NCBI RefSeq assembly: GCF_000189635.1
Contig: NW_002476146.1
Span: 62,001-126,000 of the forward strand
Direction: 5' to 3'
DNA length: 64,000 nt
Source: Tetrahymena thermophila SB210
Taxonomy: Eukaryota > Ciliophora > Oligohymenophorea > Hymenostomatida > Tetrahymenidae
In this document: positions 42,901 to 56,600 of the stretch, piece after piece
How positions within the stretch are numbered: position 1 is the first letter of the stretch
How the letters are laid out: the number at the start of each line of letters is the position of its first letter
Translations under genes and position numbers: made by a program
The notes under the pieces: model-generated
Seen by the model: only the letters and a program-made list of their open reading frames with translations
Told to the model about the DNA's origin: nothing
Databases searched by the model: none

Positions 42901-44177
42901 TTTTAATTCTATCTAAAAACATTACTTTTTCAGCATAAATTTTGGAGTAGTGATTTTTTAAGAACTTTTCTATATGGTTTGAGCTTGAAAAAATATTTCC
43001 TATGATTACGATATTATCAAAAGACTTATTTTTGAGCAAAGATTCTGTTTTATCTTGCTTAGCAACTAAGCTTAGGATTTTCCCCAGCCATTTAGTGAAT
43101 AAAACAGCACAAATTAATATAAATATTGTGGTAATTATTCTTCCAGAAGTCTAAATTGGAGTGACATCTCCGTATCCTTTAAAATATATTTTGAAAAGTT
43201 AATATTATAAAAATTTATTGTTATTTTTTTACCAATTGTTGTCATAGTTATAATTTAGAAGTAAAGTGCATTATGAAATCTTAAATTGTGATTGTGGAAG
43301 GGCTGAATCAGCTCTCCTCCTGAGGCTTCATCAACAAACAGAATAACAGAAGTGTTAATAAGACACAGTGCAAAGATATTAATAACAGTAGCAAATATTG
43401 CTTGTTTGAGCTATTCATGTTATGGAAGTATTTTAGGCATTTTATCTGGATTAGGTTATATATGAGTTTTGAAAACAAGTTGCTAAATTAAGGTTTTGAC
43501 CTTCAAAAACTTCAAACAAAGCAAAGCCCATACAAATTTATCTTCTAGCAAATTATTTTTTTTCATCAAATTTCCATATAAATCGTGTGATAAAATCACA
43601 ATTGTAGTTAAATCTAACATCATAGTAAATTTCTAAAATTCCTACAATTTGTTTGATGAATTAAACAAATGCTCTATATATTCCAAAGTAAAGCAAGTGA
43701 GAAGAATTGATTTTATTATTATGCGATACGAAGTAGCAACATTAATCTGTTTTTTAATTATTTTGCATTAAAAAATATTTTAGTAGATGGAAAAATATTT
43801 TCATTATGAATTAATATAAATAACCAATAAAAAGTGGAAAAACTAATCCTTAAATGCCAATTAAAAGATGAATTTACCTCACTGGCTATTAAATAAGAAT
43901 TCACTATAAATAATAAAACTGCTAATCCATTATATGAAAGAGAGAGAAGAATGTATGCTATTTTTGACTTCAAAAATGTTAGAATTTTTATTGACAATTT
44001 CTATTAGTTCTATACTTTTTGGAGATATTGGCTATGAGTCGATTTATAATAAGGAACTTAATCCGTAAGGTGGCTTCCTCCTTACTAGATAGAAGCTTGA
44101 TAAATTTAAATCTTATTTTAATCGTGAAGCTTTATCCTTCCACCTTTTTCTCCCTAAGATCTCTATATATTATTCAT
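39979..44177 (-). CDS. BK/RCK-type potassium channel (calcium-activated K+ channel-like)
   Basis: Long multi-exon gene. The N-terminal cytosolic part MNNIQRSQGEKGGRIKLHD leads to membrane helices (IAYILLSLSYNGLAVLLFIV; TMMLDLTTIVILSH; FATVINIFALCLINTSVILF). A pore loop ALYFQIITMTTIG is joined by an intron to YGDVTPIQTSGR, giving the canonical TIGYGD potassium filter. After the last helix (IITTIFILICAVLF) come two RCK-like Rossmann regions: SFDNIVIIGNIFSSSNHIEK, later NHVILAGVTEEDIIDIYYN, YKGGLYTFTITKRCAK, KRPFIALC, and a C-terminal NPPPFYTQLNEGDKVIALGI, as in BK channels. Such channels shape ciliate membrane potential and swimming behaviour. Exons around the pore, the start and the last 1 kb were phase-checked; those at 41.2-42.7 kb were only sampled. 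No calcium bowl was identified. Confidence 0.88.
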
Positions 44178-44653
44178 AGATCCTAACTAAGTTAATAATT
44201 TTTACCTTTTGAAATAAAAATATTTATTAATCAAGCTGGCAATCAATCAATCAATTAGCAAGCAAGCAAACAAGTAAGCAACCAAGTACTACTATAAAAA
44301 TCTAAAATTATAAGATTTTGTGATTTCTAATATCAAAATATTTACAATCATCAAATCTTTAAGTTTTAAAACAAATAAAAAAATTACTGCAAATAGTGAG
44401 GATCGAGAGTAGCCTCATTACCTTTTTCCATTTGACTAAAGATGAATACAAATTTTTTTTGAAAGAGCTAAATTAGATCTATATAGATTTTTATTTACTT
44501 TATTAGAATTAATTAATTTTTAGTTGTAATAATTTGTTTCTAATATTTGAATTATAGGCTAAGATTACTACTAATTTATTTAACAGTATATGCTAACAAT
44601 TTTATGTTATTCATAATTGAATTTATTTTTTTTAATTAATTTAAATTTCTGAT
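44178..44653. other. Divergent promoter region with tetranucleotide repeats
   Basis: Between divergent channel and coiled-coil genes. CAAT and CAAG-type tetranucleotide runs lie at about 44232-44285, immediately upstream of the channel start. Otherwise A/T-rich; no gene. Confidence 0.55.
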
Positions 44654-47600
44654 ATGAAAAAAAGCCAAACAACAAATGATACTATAAATTATAATCCTAA
44701 ATCCCTTGAAGAAAGATTAGACTTATTTGAAATATAAAAGAAGGAAATGAGAGAAGAATTTTCCTTTTAAATTAGATGTCTCAGTGAGCATTACGATGAA
44801 TAATTCGAATTATATTCTTTAGATATGGAAAGATTTAATCAATAGCTTAAGAAATAATTTATGGATATGTTTCACTAAAAGTATGAGTAATCACAGATAA
44901 AAACCTATCAGTCTATCTTAAAAGAGGAATATGAAAAGAAAATTAAACATTATAATCAAAAGCTGAGATTTTTTCAAGAAAAATTTGAAAGCTTTTAAAA
45001 AGTAATTGAACCACTTTTAGATCTATTTAAAAAAAATCAGAATAGTTATTCAGATGAAGTAATTAAACTTATGTTTGAGTATCAAGACAAAGTTAAAGAC
45101 TATCTCAGTGATAAGAAGGAATAATCTGATATAATTAAATTTTTAAAAGAAGAAAATAACTAGTTAGAGAGTACAGTTAAAAATTTGACTTATTCTAGTC
45201 GTTCTCAGTTGCAAAAATAAAAGCAGTATTCAAATTAAATTCTAGTTGAAAATAATAGGCTTAAGCAAATTGTTTAAAATCTTGAATTAGAAAAAATAAA
45301 TCTTATTGCTTTGAACTCAAATTATTAGCAAAAAAATACTATTTTTCAATCAGAGTTAGATAGAAAAAAAAATTTATAGAAAAACGCTAGTGACCTAGGA
45401 AATATATCAGCTTGCTTAAAAATAGAATTAATAGGGAAAGAAGATAAAATTACAGAACTTAAAAATACTTTAGAAACTGAAAAAATAACTAACTAAAAAA
45501 CTTTAAAAGAACTTGAAGAAATAAATTAAAGTTGCATTAGAGAAATAGAATTATTAAAAAATTAGTTAAAAATCGAAATTTAAACCAAATAAAAGTATTT
45601 ATTTATAATTAAAAATTTATTTTATTTCTAATATAGATTATTTTGACTTATAAATAATAATTTTTAGATAAAACTAAGAAATTTTATTATATTTTGTAAA
45701 GTTTAGTTTAAAGCAAAGATAAAGAAATAGAAAGATTAGAGTAGAGGTATTAAAAAGATATTGCAGCAATAGAAGAAAAGAGACTTATATTTTAAGAAAG
45801 CCTGACTAAAAATGAAAATGATTATTTCTAGCTAAAGAATAAATATAAAGATTTAAGTGAAGATCATATCTTATTATAATAAAAAATTAAATAATTGAAT
45901 AAAGAATATGAAGAAGGCTATGAAATGTAATAACAAAAATTTGAAAAAGATGTAAAATTAATTTAAGAACAGTAATACAAGAAAATTATGGAAGTAAAAT
46001 ATGATTACGAAAACTAACTTGGGAAATTAAAATAAGATCACCTTTAAAAAATATTTAACTTAAATACTTAGATAAACTCACTAGAGAGTTTATTAAAACA
46101 TGAAGAAGAAACAGTAAAATAAAAGTGTAATTAGATTATGCAAATAGAATCAGATCACAAAAACTATGTAGATGAATTATTAAGTAAAATATCACAGCTC
46201 AACTTGTAGTTATATTAATAGAATGATCTGATAAATGAAACAAATACTACTAATACTAGATCAATTTAGTAATTAGAAGCTGTATAGCAAGAAAATGATA
46301 ATTTTAGGAATAAATTAGCATCCTTGCAAATAGAAATAACACAATTGAATGATACGATTTAAAAACAAGATTAAATTATCTATCAAAACATAGAAGAAAA
46401 ACAAGCTTTAATAAATAAAAGAGATGCAGATTTTCAAGAATAGATTTAAAATATTTTGGCTTTAGAAAAACAAAAATATTATGAAAAAATTGCTGAATTT
46501 GTAAATAAATATGAAAAAGTTACTACCGAAGCTGAAATATAAACAGAATTTGACTTAGAAAAATTCATACATGAAACTGAAAAAAAATAGGCACAAGAAA
46601 TAAAATAAATAAATTGCTAAAAGAATTAAGAGTTTTTATAAAAGGAGGAATAAATTATTTTGAAAATGTAAGCTTTAGAAGAATAAATTACCTCCTTGAA
46701 TACATAAGTAGCAAGTGAGAAATAAAACACCCAAAATATCATAGAAAAATATAAAAAGTAAATGACTGAGCTTGAAGAAAGGAATAAACAAGAAATTAAT
46801 CAAATTAAAAATAATGTAAGGAAGGACAAAAATGAGAAGTTTATCAATTAAATAAAATTATTAGAAAAAGAAAAATAGGAAATGAAAGTGGAATTAGATA
46901 ATTTTAAAGAATTAAATAAAATACACTTCGAAAGACTCTTTAAAAACTAGAAAGAAGATTTCGAAAAAAAAGTATTTGAGCTAGAGCAAGTTATAAAAAA
47001 TGAAAAGCATAAGTAACATTTAATTTAAACCGAGTCTCTTTTAGTTTAGTAAAATTTAAAATCTAAATATGAACAATCATTACAAGCAAATTAAAAAGAT
47101 CTCAAAGATATCTAAGAAAAATTAAATAAAAAGAATAGTAAACAAATTAATACTTACGTTCAAACTTGTCAAACTGAGCAAGCTATTATATTAAACTCTA
47201 AGATTTCATAAACCGATTCAGATCTAATTTAAGAACTCTACATTTAAGAAAAATAAGTAATATTTTATTTTTTAATATTAAATATAAATCCTCATTAAAA
47301 AAAATGCAAATTGCTTGATTTATCTGTTTCAGAAATAAATAATAAAAATTTTTAAATTTCTAATAATTTTTTTCTAGGTTTCATTTAAAAAATGAGGATG
47401 TTTGGTATTATTATTTTTAATTTATTTTTTTTAAAAAAGAGAGAAATGGAATTAAAGATGGTTAATTTTTAAGAAAAATGCAATTAAGAAAGAGAAAGCC
47501 TATTAAGAGAATAAGAAGATTACTTGAAAAAAATGATGTTGGAGATTTAAACTTTATAAGATTTGTTTAATAAAAAATATAATGATTTGAATGCTTAATA

Positions 47601-49335
47601 TTAGAAATTAGAGTTGGAATATGAGTCAAGACCTTCAAGATTTGAAGATATTGAGCTTATAGATAAATTAAATAAAAAAATTTTATAAATTTAAAAACAA
47701 AATAAAGATCTTGTTTTGGATATTTAAAACAGAGAAGTAAATTACAATAAAGTATTTAAGTCTAATCCGATTGTAGGGGTGTATGCTCCTGTAAATAACT
47801 TAAAATCTTTTGTTGATAGTGAAAAATCAACTTAATTTAATAAACAATTAATTAGCTTTGATTAGTAAAACTCTTAATCTATAGATTTAGATTCTTAAAT
47901 GAAAAGCACTTTTTAGAATAAGTTTGTTTAATCGTCATTATAAAATATTTTAGAAGATAGTTCTTGCAAAATCGATGAAGAAAGGAAATTGGAGTCTGAT
48001 CGTAAGGTATAAAATGAGGAATTGTATTTACATAAAAAGAATTCTTCAAATAATAATGCTTAATCAATACAAAATAGCTATGAAGATATTGACAACTAAA
48101 TTGAAAATAGACCTGGCCTGATAAATTTACCTCCAAAATACCTTAATTAGAATGGAAAAGAAAATTATAGCTTAAATTAGCCATTAATAAATATCATTTT
48201 ATCTAAAACTTAAAATAGGAGATATAAAAAGAATTCACTTGATATCAATCAATCTTAAGAATCTATAGTTGATGCTATCAAAATATAAAGAAGAGATATT
48301 AAAACAAGTATTTCACCAATTATAGTTAACAAGGAAGAAAATTAAAGAATTATCAGAAACAATTCTTAACCTGAATAACTTTTAGGTGATTTTTTAGACA
48401 GTGATTTACCTGTGTCTTTCAGTTGCGAAGCTAACAAAAGAACTCCAGAAGTTGGCAGTAAGAATGATAGAAATGAAAAGCAAATGAACGTGATTCAAGA
48501 AGATACTCAAGAGTCAGATAAGACTCCTTTCAGAAAAAAAAAAAAGTTAATAGTAAAAGGAATAAATATGAAAAAGGTAGACAATTCATAAATCCAATAT
48601 GTTATTGAGTCAAATAGATCTATGATAAAAAAAAATATAGAAGGTTTTAAAAATTCTAATTAGATTTTCCCTCCTAAATCTTCCTCTTCATAATCCTAGA
48701 ATTAAGCTAATACATTTCAATACCCTGTCAATAATTAAAAAACAGGAATTGTACAGTAATTTAATAGGAAAATAAAATCATAAAACAGTAATTACACTTC
48801 TATTGATGCTCAATATCATCAATAAAGCTCCAGCATTGATAATTACTCAAATAAAAAAATAAATTTATCATTATAATCTGATTCAATCAATATAAATAGA
48901 TGCTCTACAGCGATTACAGCATAATATAAACCTATAGAAAACGATGCCAGCTAATCTAAGTCTCTAGAAAGATCAACACTTGATTTGGAAGTTAGTTTTT
49001 CAAAGCAAATGAAAAGGAAATATTTAAACTAAAGTATTGATTTACCTTCAACAACAGCTAATTTAAAATACTTTGATAAATTTTTTTCGCTTTCTAAAAA
49101 TACCAACTAAAATATTCATGTAAACTCATCAACAAATGCAAGTCTTATATCAGGATAATAGAATAATTTATATTTAGAAAGCTGCACAAACAAGTATTTA
49201 GATTAGATATAAATTAATGACGTGCTTTCATCAAATAGTGGAAATGCTCTCCCATAAACATCTTTTACTAAACATAGTTTTAAACAAAAGCAAGTTCCTT
49301 TAAACAAATTATACAAGACTATTTCAAACAATTGA
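44654..49335 (+). CDS. Large coiled-coil protein, function unknown
   Basis: Three exons (44654-45594, 45702-47256, 47440-49335) join in phase to 1463 residues. From about residue 15 to 1000 the sequence is almost uninterrupted heptad-like coiled coil, rich in Glu, Lys, Gln and Leu (for example KEIERLEQRYQKDIAAIEEK and LEEQITSLNTQVASEKQN-type stretches). The last 450 residues are different: a disordered, Ser/Asn/Gln-rich tail with scattered basic clusters and short hydrophobic patches (PIVGVYAPVNNLKSFVD). No motor or enzymatic motif is visible. The build fits a basal-body, cortical or axonemal scaffold protein, common in ciliates, but that is inference. The 3' end faces the 3' end of the Q/N-rich gene 680 bases away. 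Confidence 0.85.
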
Positions 49336-50015
49336 ATGATAGTATCTAAAATATTTATAAAGCTTTAAACTAATTTAAAAATAATATTTGTAAATAGCTA
49401 CTGTAATTACTTTAATTTAAAGTGTTTCTAATTTAAGATGGTGCTCTATTTTAAGCAGTTTCAAAAAATAAATGAAGTACCCTAATGTTAGATTTTAGCA
49501 ATTCGGTTTAGATTAAAGTAATTATGGTATTATTAATTAAATAACTTACTAATTTTTTCACATTTTCTATATCTGAATTACTCCAAATAAGATAAATAAT
49601 AGAGTAATTTTAATAAAGCATAAAATAACTGATAAAGAAGACACTTTATATCAAGCTAAGCTTAAAAAAAATGGTTTTTTAAAATTAAACTTATTAAAAT
49701 TTAAATTGAAAATAATTTTTTTAGATGAAAATATGAAAATTATGTTTAAAAAATGCATGAAATTAAAATTAAATTAAAAAAAACACTAACTATGTTGAAT
49801 GTAATTGTGATTTATTAGCTTAATTTTATACAAAATAAAAAGATTTAACATTTAATTATACTCATTTATTTATTGAATGTAAATAATAGATTTTATTTTT
49901 AGTAATAATATTTTAGTATGTATGTATTAATGTATATTCTACGTAAATTACTTTTTATAAATAATTTCTCTAAATCAATTTTAATTTTTACAAATTTTTT
50001 ATTTTTTTATTTGTC
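49336..50015. other. Convergent intergenic region
   Basis: Spacer between the 3' ends of two large genes; A/T-rich with no gene seen. Confidence 0.55.
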
Positions 50016-52670
50016 TCATTTGAATGAGAGAGAGTTAATAATTTAATTATTTTCTTAATAAACAGAAATCAAGTTTAGGATTTTTGATTTAAGCTAATTT
50101 GCTTAAAAGTTTACAACTTCTTATTATCCTGGTATTTAGGTTGATGAAGGAATGCTTGTCTGGCTGCTTAAAGTATATTTTATGTTAGATCTTTAACTCT
50201 ATACACCTGTTAGATTATTCAAATCTTATATTCTATCGTTTGTTGCCTAGGTTGATAGTATTTATTCAGTAGTGCTTCCACTTTTTACTTTTGCGTCTGA
50301 TTCAGTTTTCATTCTATAAGAGGTTTTCCCATAATTAGAATCAGCATTAACTCCTCTACCATTCAAACTTTGTATACTGATTGTTGGACTTTAGAATAAA
50401 TGCTTAGTGTTAAATGACTTTGATTATTATTATCCTTTAATAGGAGAGATGCAATTTTCAAAATTTTATTTTTAGCCATATTAGGAAGGTACTTAGTAGG
50501 AATTTAAGTTAATTACTTTGCTTTAAGATGACTTTTAATAGACTTTTCCTGCAGATTAATTAATTTTTGTAGATTCAAAAAATTTGTTGTCTAAATTTTC
50601 TTTAGATATTTCGTTTTCCTTAGATACATAATAGGCATATCTGTCATTCTCTTTAGTAGATTCTTCTTAACTTGAATGCAAATTAGTATAGGTATTTTAG
50701 GAATTATTAACTATTGTTTTACTATTTGATTAGTTTAATTGTGCTCTTTGTGATGATTATAACTGTTAATTGAGTGAATTATTAGCTAATAAAGTAATAC
50801 CTTATAAAGGTTTATTCTAAATATTTTAATGAGTACTGCTAGTTATTGCTGATATTTGTTACTGCTATAAAATTTAATTAAATGCCTTTTAAGATAAGCT
50901 AGAAGAAGAGTGAACTGAAATTCCTTAATTTTGTTAACTCTGATTGATGGGGTTAGTCAAAAAATTAATTGAGCTAAAATTACTATTTAAATTCTGATTA
51001 CTTGTCAAAGATTATTAGGATAATTATTACAATTATTATTTTTTAATTTGCTTTGGAGAAATCTAATTATTATTTTAAACCTTTTATTAATTGAATTCAT
51101 TTATTTATAAATTTTATCTATGTGAATCACTGCTATTGACCTACACTAACGTTTAAGATTTGCTATCATACATCAACTTAGTAATACTGGATTTCTCTTA
51201 TGATTGTGATGTTTATCTAGCAAGAGACTCTCTTTATTGCTACAAGAAAGTGTGATGTTGTTAGAAATTTGTTTATGAAGACTACATTCTTTTTTCATAC
51301 TAAGAATTACCACGTTTGAAAGTAGAATTTGGCTAATTTTGTGTTACAGGAGTTTATGATAAGTCAGATACTTACTATTGCAGTTCATTTTCATTACACA
51401 CTATACTTGTTTATGATTAGATACCTTAGCTATTATTCTAAGAGTTTTAATGCATGTGTTTGTTCATTCTTGGTACATCTAATTTAAAAGTTGAAATAGG
51501 GACAGCTTTATACTGAGACCAATTACCATCCTTTTTACTTCTTGAGGTAATTGAAATAGTTTACTACTAGAGTAATGGTTATCCTTGCATATTTTCTTTT
51601 TTAACTTCATTCTAAAACTAGTTATTTTATATAGATGTGCAGGTGTTGGTATCGTTGTTTTAATTAATATTATTAAATGCAGTGCTTATTTCGAAGTTAG
51701 ATACTTATGGATAATTAGTAGTGGTGAAGCTGTTACATCTAGAAACACTTGTTATTGTGTATGAAGGTGAAATAGCATCATCTCTGCAACCTTAGTTGTA
51801 TTGCAAAAGATTGCTAATTAGTGGTTGAGAGCTAACACTTTTGACGCAGTTTTATGATTAAATCTAATACTAGCTGGTGTTAACTGGAGGTGGAGTGTGA
51901 GAAGAAATTGTTTGAGGGATTAAAGAAGGAGCAGATGGACTCTAACAATTGTTCAAAAATAAATTTGGTTTATGAGAAGTATTAGTATTTTGAACTGTTA
52001 TAAAAGCTTTAGCCATTTCATTAGGATTGCTGACATTTTCTTGAGGATTTTAAGTGTTAGCAGACTATTGCTTATTTCTGGTAGAAGTAGGCATAGACTT
52101 TGGAGGTATAGCTGTATCTAACGAAGTGTCATTATTATAATTCATAAGATTCAAATTGCTATCAATATTGCTAACCTATTCAGATAGATTTCTGTAGCTG
52201 CTGTGATAAGATTGATTTCTGCTGCTATTGTTTGTCTGCTTGAAATATTCAGTAATTTTTTGCTGATTAAAAGGCTGTAAATGTGTTTTTAACATATTCC
52301 ATTAGGATTTGATGAAATCAAAATCCACACTCGTCCCTGTGCTAGAAATATGATCAATAAATTATGAAAAAATATAAATCAATGTGTCACCAATGCTTTT
52401 AGCACTTTACTTAAGGTCCAAAATAGCTCCAATAGCTTGCTAAGAATTAACTTCTGAAGCAATCAATATTGATGGTTTTTCATAATTTTTCTGTTGAGAG
52501 CCAACTTGCTAATAAGACTAAGTCGTTTATTTAGAAGTGTTAAAAAACGAAGGCTCGCTATTTGAATTAGAGGTTAAGTTGCTGTTTGAAGAATTAGTGT
52601 ATAATTGATTTTTTGTCAGAAGCGGTTAAGGAGATATCATTGTATTATTATCCTATATATTTTTAAGCAT
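50016..52670 (-). CDS. Q/N/S-rich low-complexity protein, function unknown
   Basis: Intronless frame of 884 residues. Composition is dominated by Ser, Asn, Gln and Thr throughout, with glutamines largely from TAA/TAG codons (runs such as KQQLQQLSQQSL). A short more ordered section near the N-terminus, residues about 65-125, is helical: EVNSQQAIGAILDLKQSAKS, IGDTLIYIFSQFIDHISS, FIKSQWNMLKTHLQPF; this may be the only folded part. Scattered Ser-Pro and Arg-x-x-Ser sites suggest a phosphorylated regulator. No catalytic motif or membrane segment is seen. Prion-like composition of this degree is frequent in ciliate regulatory proteins, so the composition alone does not imply a function. Confidence 0.85.
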
Positions 52671-53664
52671 TTATAAAATTTTAAGTATTTTATTATTAAT
52701 TAATTATTAGCTATATTTTTTAACTATCTGATTGATTCTATGTAGCTGTTGAATATGTTAATAAGATAAATAGCGATATATTTATTGATTTATCAAATGA
52801 CTGGGCAATCTTTTTTAAGACTATATTTTGATTAAAGATAAATTCCCAAGCAAATTTCATCTGATTTTCTTAATTTTTATTTTTAACTGGAATAATATTA
52901 ACTCATACAAAACATAATGCAGAAAATGATAAATTAATTAATCTTACCATTAATTTTATAAATTTTTAGTTTGAAATTTTATTTTCAAAATATAAAAAAC
53001 AATAAACTAAAGATTTCTTTGTTATCTGATATAATTTAAAAATGTTTTATACTCATCTTAAATATTTCTAGAAAAATAAAAATGTTTATATAATTTGTAA
53101 ATAATTAAAATGTTATTTTATTCTAAAAAATTTAATTTGAAAAATAAATTAGCTGCTTATTCAAATAATAAATGCATAAAATATAATTAATTAAAAAAAA
53201 TAAATATAATTCAAACATTAACATTTTATTTTAAATTTCTTGTCACTTAAATTTGAAGTCTTACTTTAATTATTAATCTTTTTTAAATAAAATAAATGAA
53301 AAAATTAAATATTTTAAAAATTAAACATTTTTTTTATTTATTTCAAATAATATTTTTATGAAATGATTTTTTAGATGAATAAAAAAAGTAGTAAATTTTA
53401 TTAAATAAAAATAATTTTAAAAATATAAATAAACTTTTTTACTCTTAGTTGTTGGTTGAGTTGCTAGAATTCTATTTAAAGTTATTTATTATTATGAGAT
53501 TTGTTAAAAAAATAGTGAAGATAATTTAAAATAAAGTTTGTTTGTTAATTTTTATTTAAATTTGTTCGTATACTTTAAATTAAGGACTTACTTGCTTATG
53601 TAATTTAATCACTTTAAGCTTTAGAAAACTTAATTAAAAATTAGTAGAAGTAAAAAAAAATAGA
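52671..53664. other. Divergent intergenic region
   Basis: About 1 kb between divergent genes. A/T runs only; presumed promoters for the Q/N-rich gene and the channel gene. No coding exon supported. Confidence 0.55.
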
Positions 53665-56600
53665 ATGCATAATAAAATAAACATGATTGATGATTAAGTA
53701 TCGGAAAGTGATGTGCTTAAATAAAGAGAAAAATAAAGTCATTTATTTGCAGAAAAAAATGATAGTAATATAGACTTTAAAGCAATTAATTATAGGAGGG
53801 ATGATTCTATCATAGAAAAATTAGATGAAAATACAAAAGATAATGAATGTGATTTGAAATTAGTTGAATAAAATAATCTCACCTTTGTCTCAAAAGAACA
53901 TATCTAAGTAGTAAATAACTCCCTAAAACTTACAGAAAGAGAAATTTCTTCTAGAGAACCTTTTCAAAACCATAATTCACATAATCCACGGTCAAAAATA
54001 TACGGTAAAATGGACATTTAGATTAAAAGTCAATTAGTTTATTAAGATGGTAAGGAGAGTATAGTATAATTAATTCATTTTATTTATTTATTTTTTTAAA
54101 TAAATTGGAAGGTTCACCATCCAAAATTAGAAAAACTCAATAAACAGCTCAACAACAAGATCCTAGATTGCAAGTAGTTATGAGAATAAAAAAATAAATA
54201 AATAAATTTTTCTTTAACTTTACATACAATGGAAGAAAGATTAATTTGTAGAATTAATAATGTAGGAAAATGATTAATGATCTAAGTGACTATACAGAAG
54301 TTAACACTCGATTTAGCACAAGCTAGGTAAAATATCAGATTAGTTTAAGCATACAAAAACTATTTACAAAATGTAAATTGAGTATGTTTAAAGTGTTTAC
54401 TCTACAAAATAAATACGTTTTGTTGTTTAAGATGTTTACAACAATCACTACTAATATTTTTTTGATATTTCAGTCTATCGTTATACTATTTAATCTAAGA
54501 TACGATATACCCTACACCGAGTCGATAGTTTAAAACTACTTTTTCATATAATGGATTGTAGAAATTTTACTTAGATTGAACTGTGCAACCTATCTTAATA
54601 ATCAATATATAGAAGAAAGAAGTCAAATCATCAGTATATACTTTAAAAATTTATTTATTTATGATATTATACCTCTCATCGCAATTTAGATGTAATTCTA
54701 GGACACATTTTCATGGTAGTACATATTCGTAAAATCTCTGATTTTTTTAAAGGTTTTTATAACAGATTAAGACCATAAGGAAATTTAGAAACAATTGATT
54801 ATTATAATCAGAAAATATTTTATAGTTTAAATAATAAATCTAATCATAAAGCTATTTATGGTTGGGCATTACATAGCCTGTTTATGGCAATTAGTAGGTG
54901 TAATAGATTCAAAATACTTTGAGAGCAAAAACTCTTGGATAGTAACAACCTATGATTTTAATGAAGGAATTTGGTGGAAAGTGTATGTCTAAGCTTTTTC
55001 TTGGGCATTTACCCTCATGGCAACAGGTTCGAACATAGCATCTTCAGTCCTTGAATTGTACTTCCTGTCTATCGTGATGCCTTTTACAACTATTATTTTT
55101 GGCTACATGATAAATACAATAGGTATAATTCTCTCTGAGATAGATTTACAAGAGGAGTTTCGAAGAAAAGATATAAACATAATTAACAAATACATGGATA
55201 GGAAATAGATTTCATAGTATATTAATTAATATTCATTCATTTGTAAATGGTGTTTATTCAAATTTTAAAATAATATAGAGACTTATAGGCAAGAGTAAAC
55301 CTTGACTTAGAATATTTTTATTAGAAGAATTTTAAGAAAATGTAAGAAGAGGAAGAGGGAGTTCTAAGTAAAATTTCAGAATAGCTTTACAGATCATTGT
55401 AATATGAATATAACATGGGTATATTTAAAAAAATGAAAAACCTCTATGACAACTTCAGTTATCAATCTCTTACTCAGCTTTGTTACAAAGCACAGGAAAT
55501 TACTTTTTCTCCCAATTAAATTATTTTTGTAGAAAACTAAATTTCTGATTCTTGTCTTATGTACATTATATCAGGATAAGGTAAATTTGATCAAGAAGTA
55601 TTATGTCTTTTATATGTTAGCTAAAAAAATAAATTTTTTATATTTTTTATTCTTTGGTACCTTTAACATATGAGAATTTACTTTATTTAATTTTAAATAA
55701 TTAATTTTTGGTTTATAAAAGTGTAAATCACACAGTAAGTGCTAGTAAAAATGAGCGAAGATAAGGAAGAATCATCTTCTTAGTAATTTTTAGAATTAAA
55801 AAATTACATAAAAATCTTTAAATCATCTTTAAAATTTAGAATAAAAGACGAAGAACCTAATAAAATACGTTAAGAGAACTATACACAAAGAGTACTTGGT
55901 TACTTGAAAGAAGGATAAACATTTGGAGATTTAAATTTTTTCACAGGTTTTGGTAGAAATGCGACAATTAAATCAAGTGCTTTTACTAGAATTTTAAAAA
56001 TTCCTAGAGATTAATTTATGGAAATAATATAGAATAACTCAAAAGATTTAGAGAGATATTGCGAAATTAGAGATTAAATATCTTTGTATTCCAATTACGC
56101 TGATTTAAAATTTTTTTGTTCAATTTGTAAGAAGCATGATCATTTAAACAACTTTTGTCCATTAGCTCATTTTGATAAAAAAAATCCTTTTATTTATGCA
56201 AGAATCAACTTTTCAGATACCTAAAAGCGAGATCATACATTTTAAAGGAAGAGATAATATTATAGGTAATTTTTTAATAATCTAGAGGAGGTACAATCTT
56301 AAGCAAGAGAAGCATAAGAATTTTTTGCTTAGATTCCTGAAGATGAAGATGAAGATTACAGTAATGAGTATGAAGAAGACGAAGAAAGCAATCAATCAGA
56401 TCATAATCCCTCTTAGAGAAGTATACCGGTATCTCAAAAGAATCAGTCAAAAATAATTGAAAAAAATGATTTAGATTCTGAAAAACAAAAAAGTAGCATT
56501 ATGGATATTTCATAATTGCCTATGAAATAGCAGGTATTATTATCAACCTAATTATTTGCTATAAATATATTTTATTGAAGGGCAGATTTTGTTTTAATAG

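Noticed and set aside
43758-43997. Stand-alone minus-strand frame of 79 codons
   Set aside because: It lacks its own ATG and is the first-exon end plus the first intron of the BK-type channel gene; the phase-0 splice to the next membrane helix explains it.
54328-54473. Possible intron in the CNBD channel gene (GTAAAATATC...ATTTCAG)
   Set aside because: The sequence is open in frame throughout and encodes the hydrophobic first membrane helix, so it is kept as exon.
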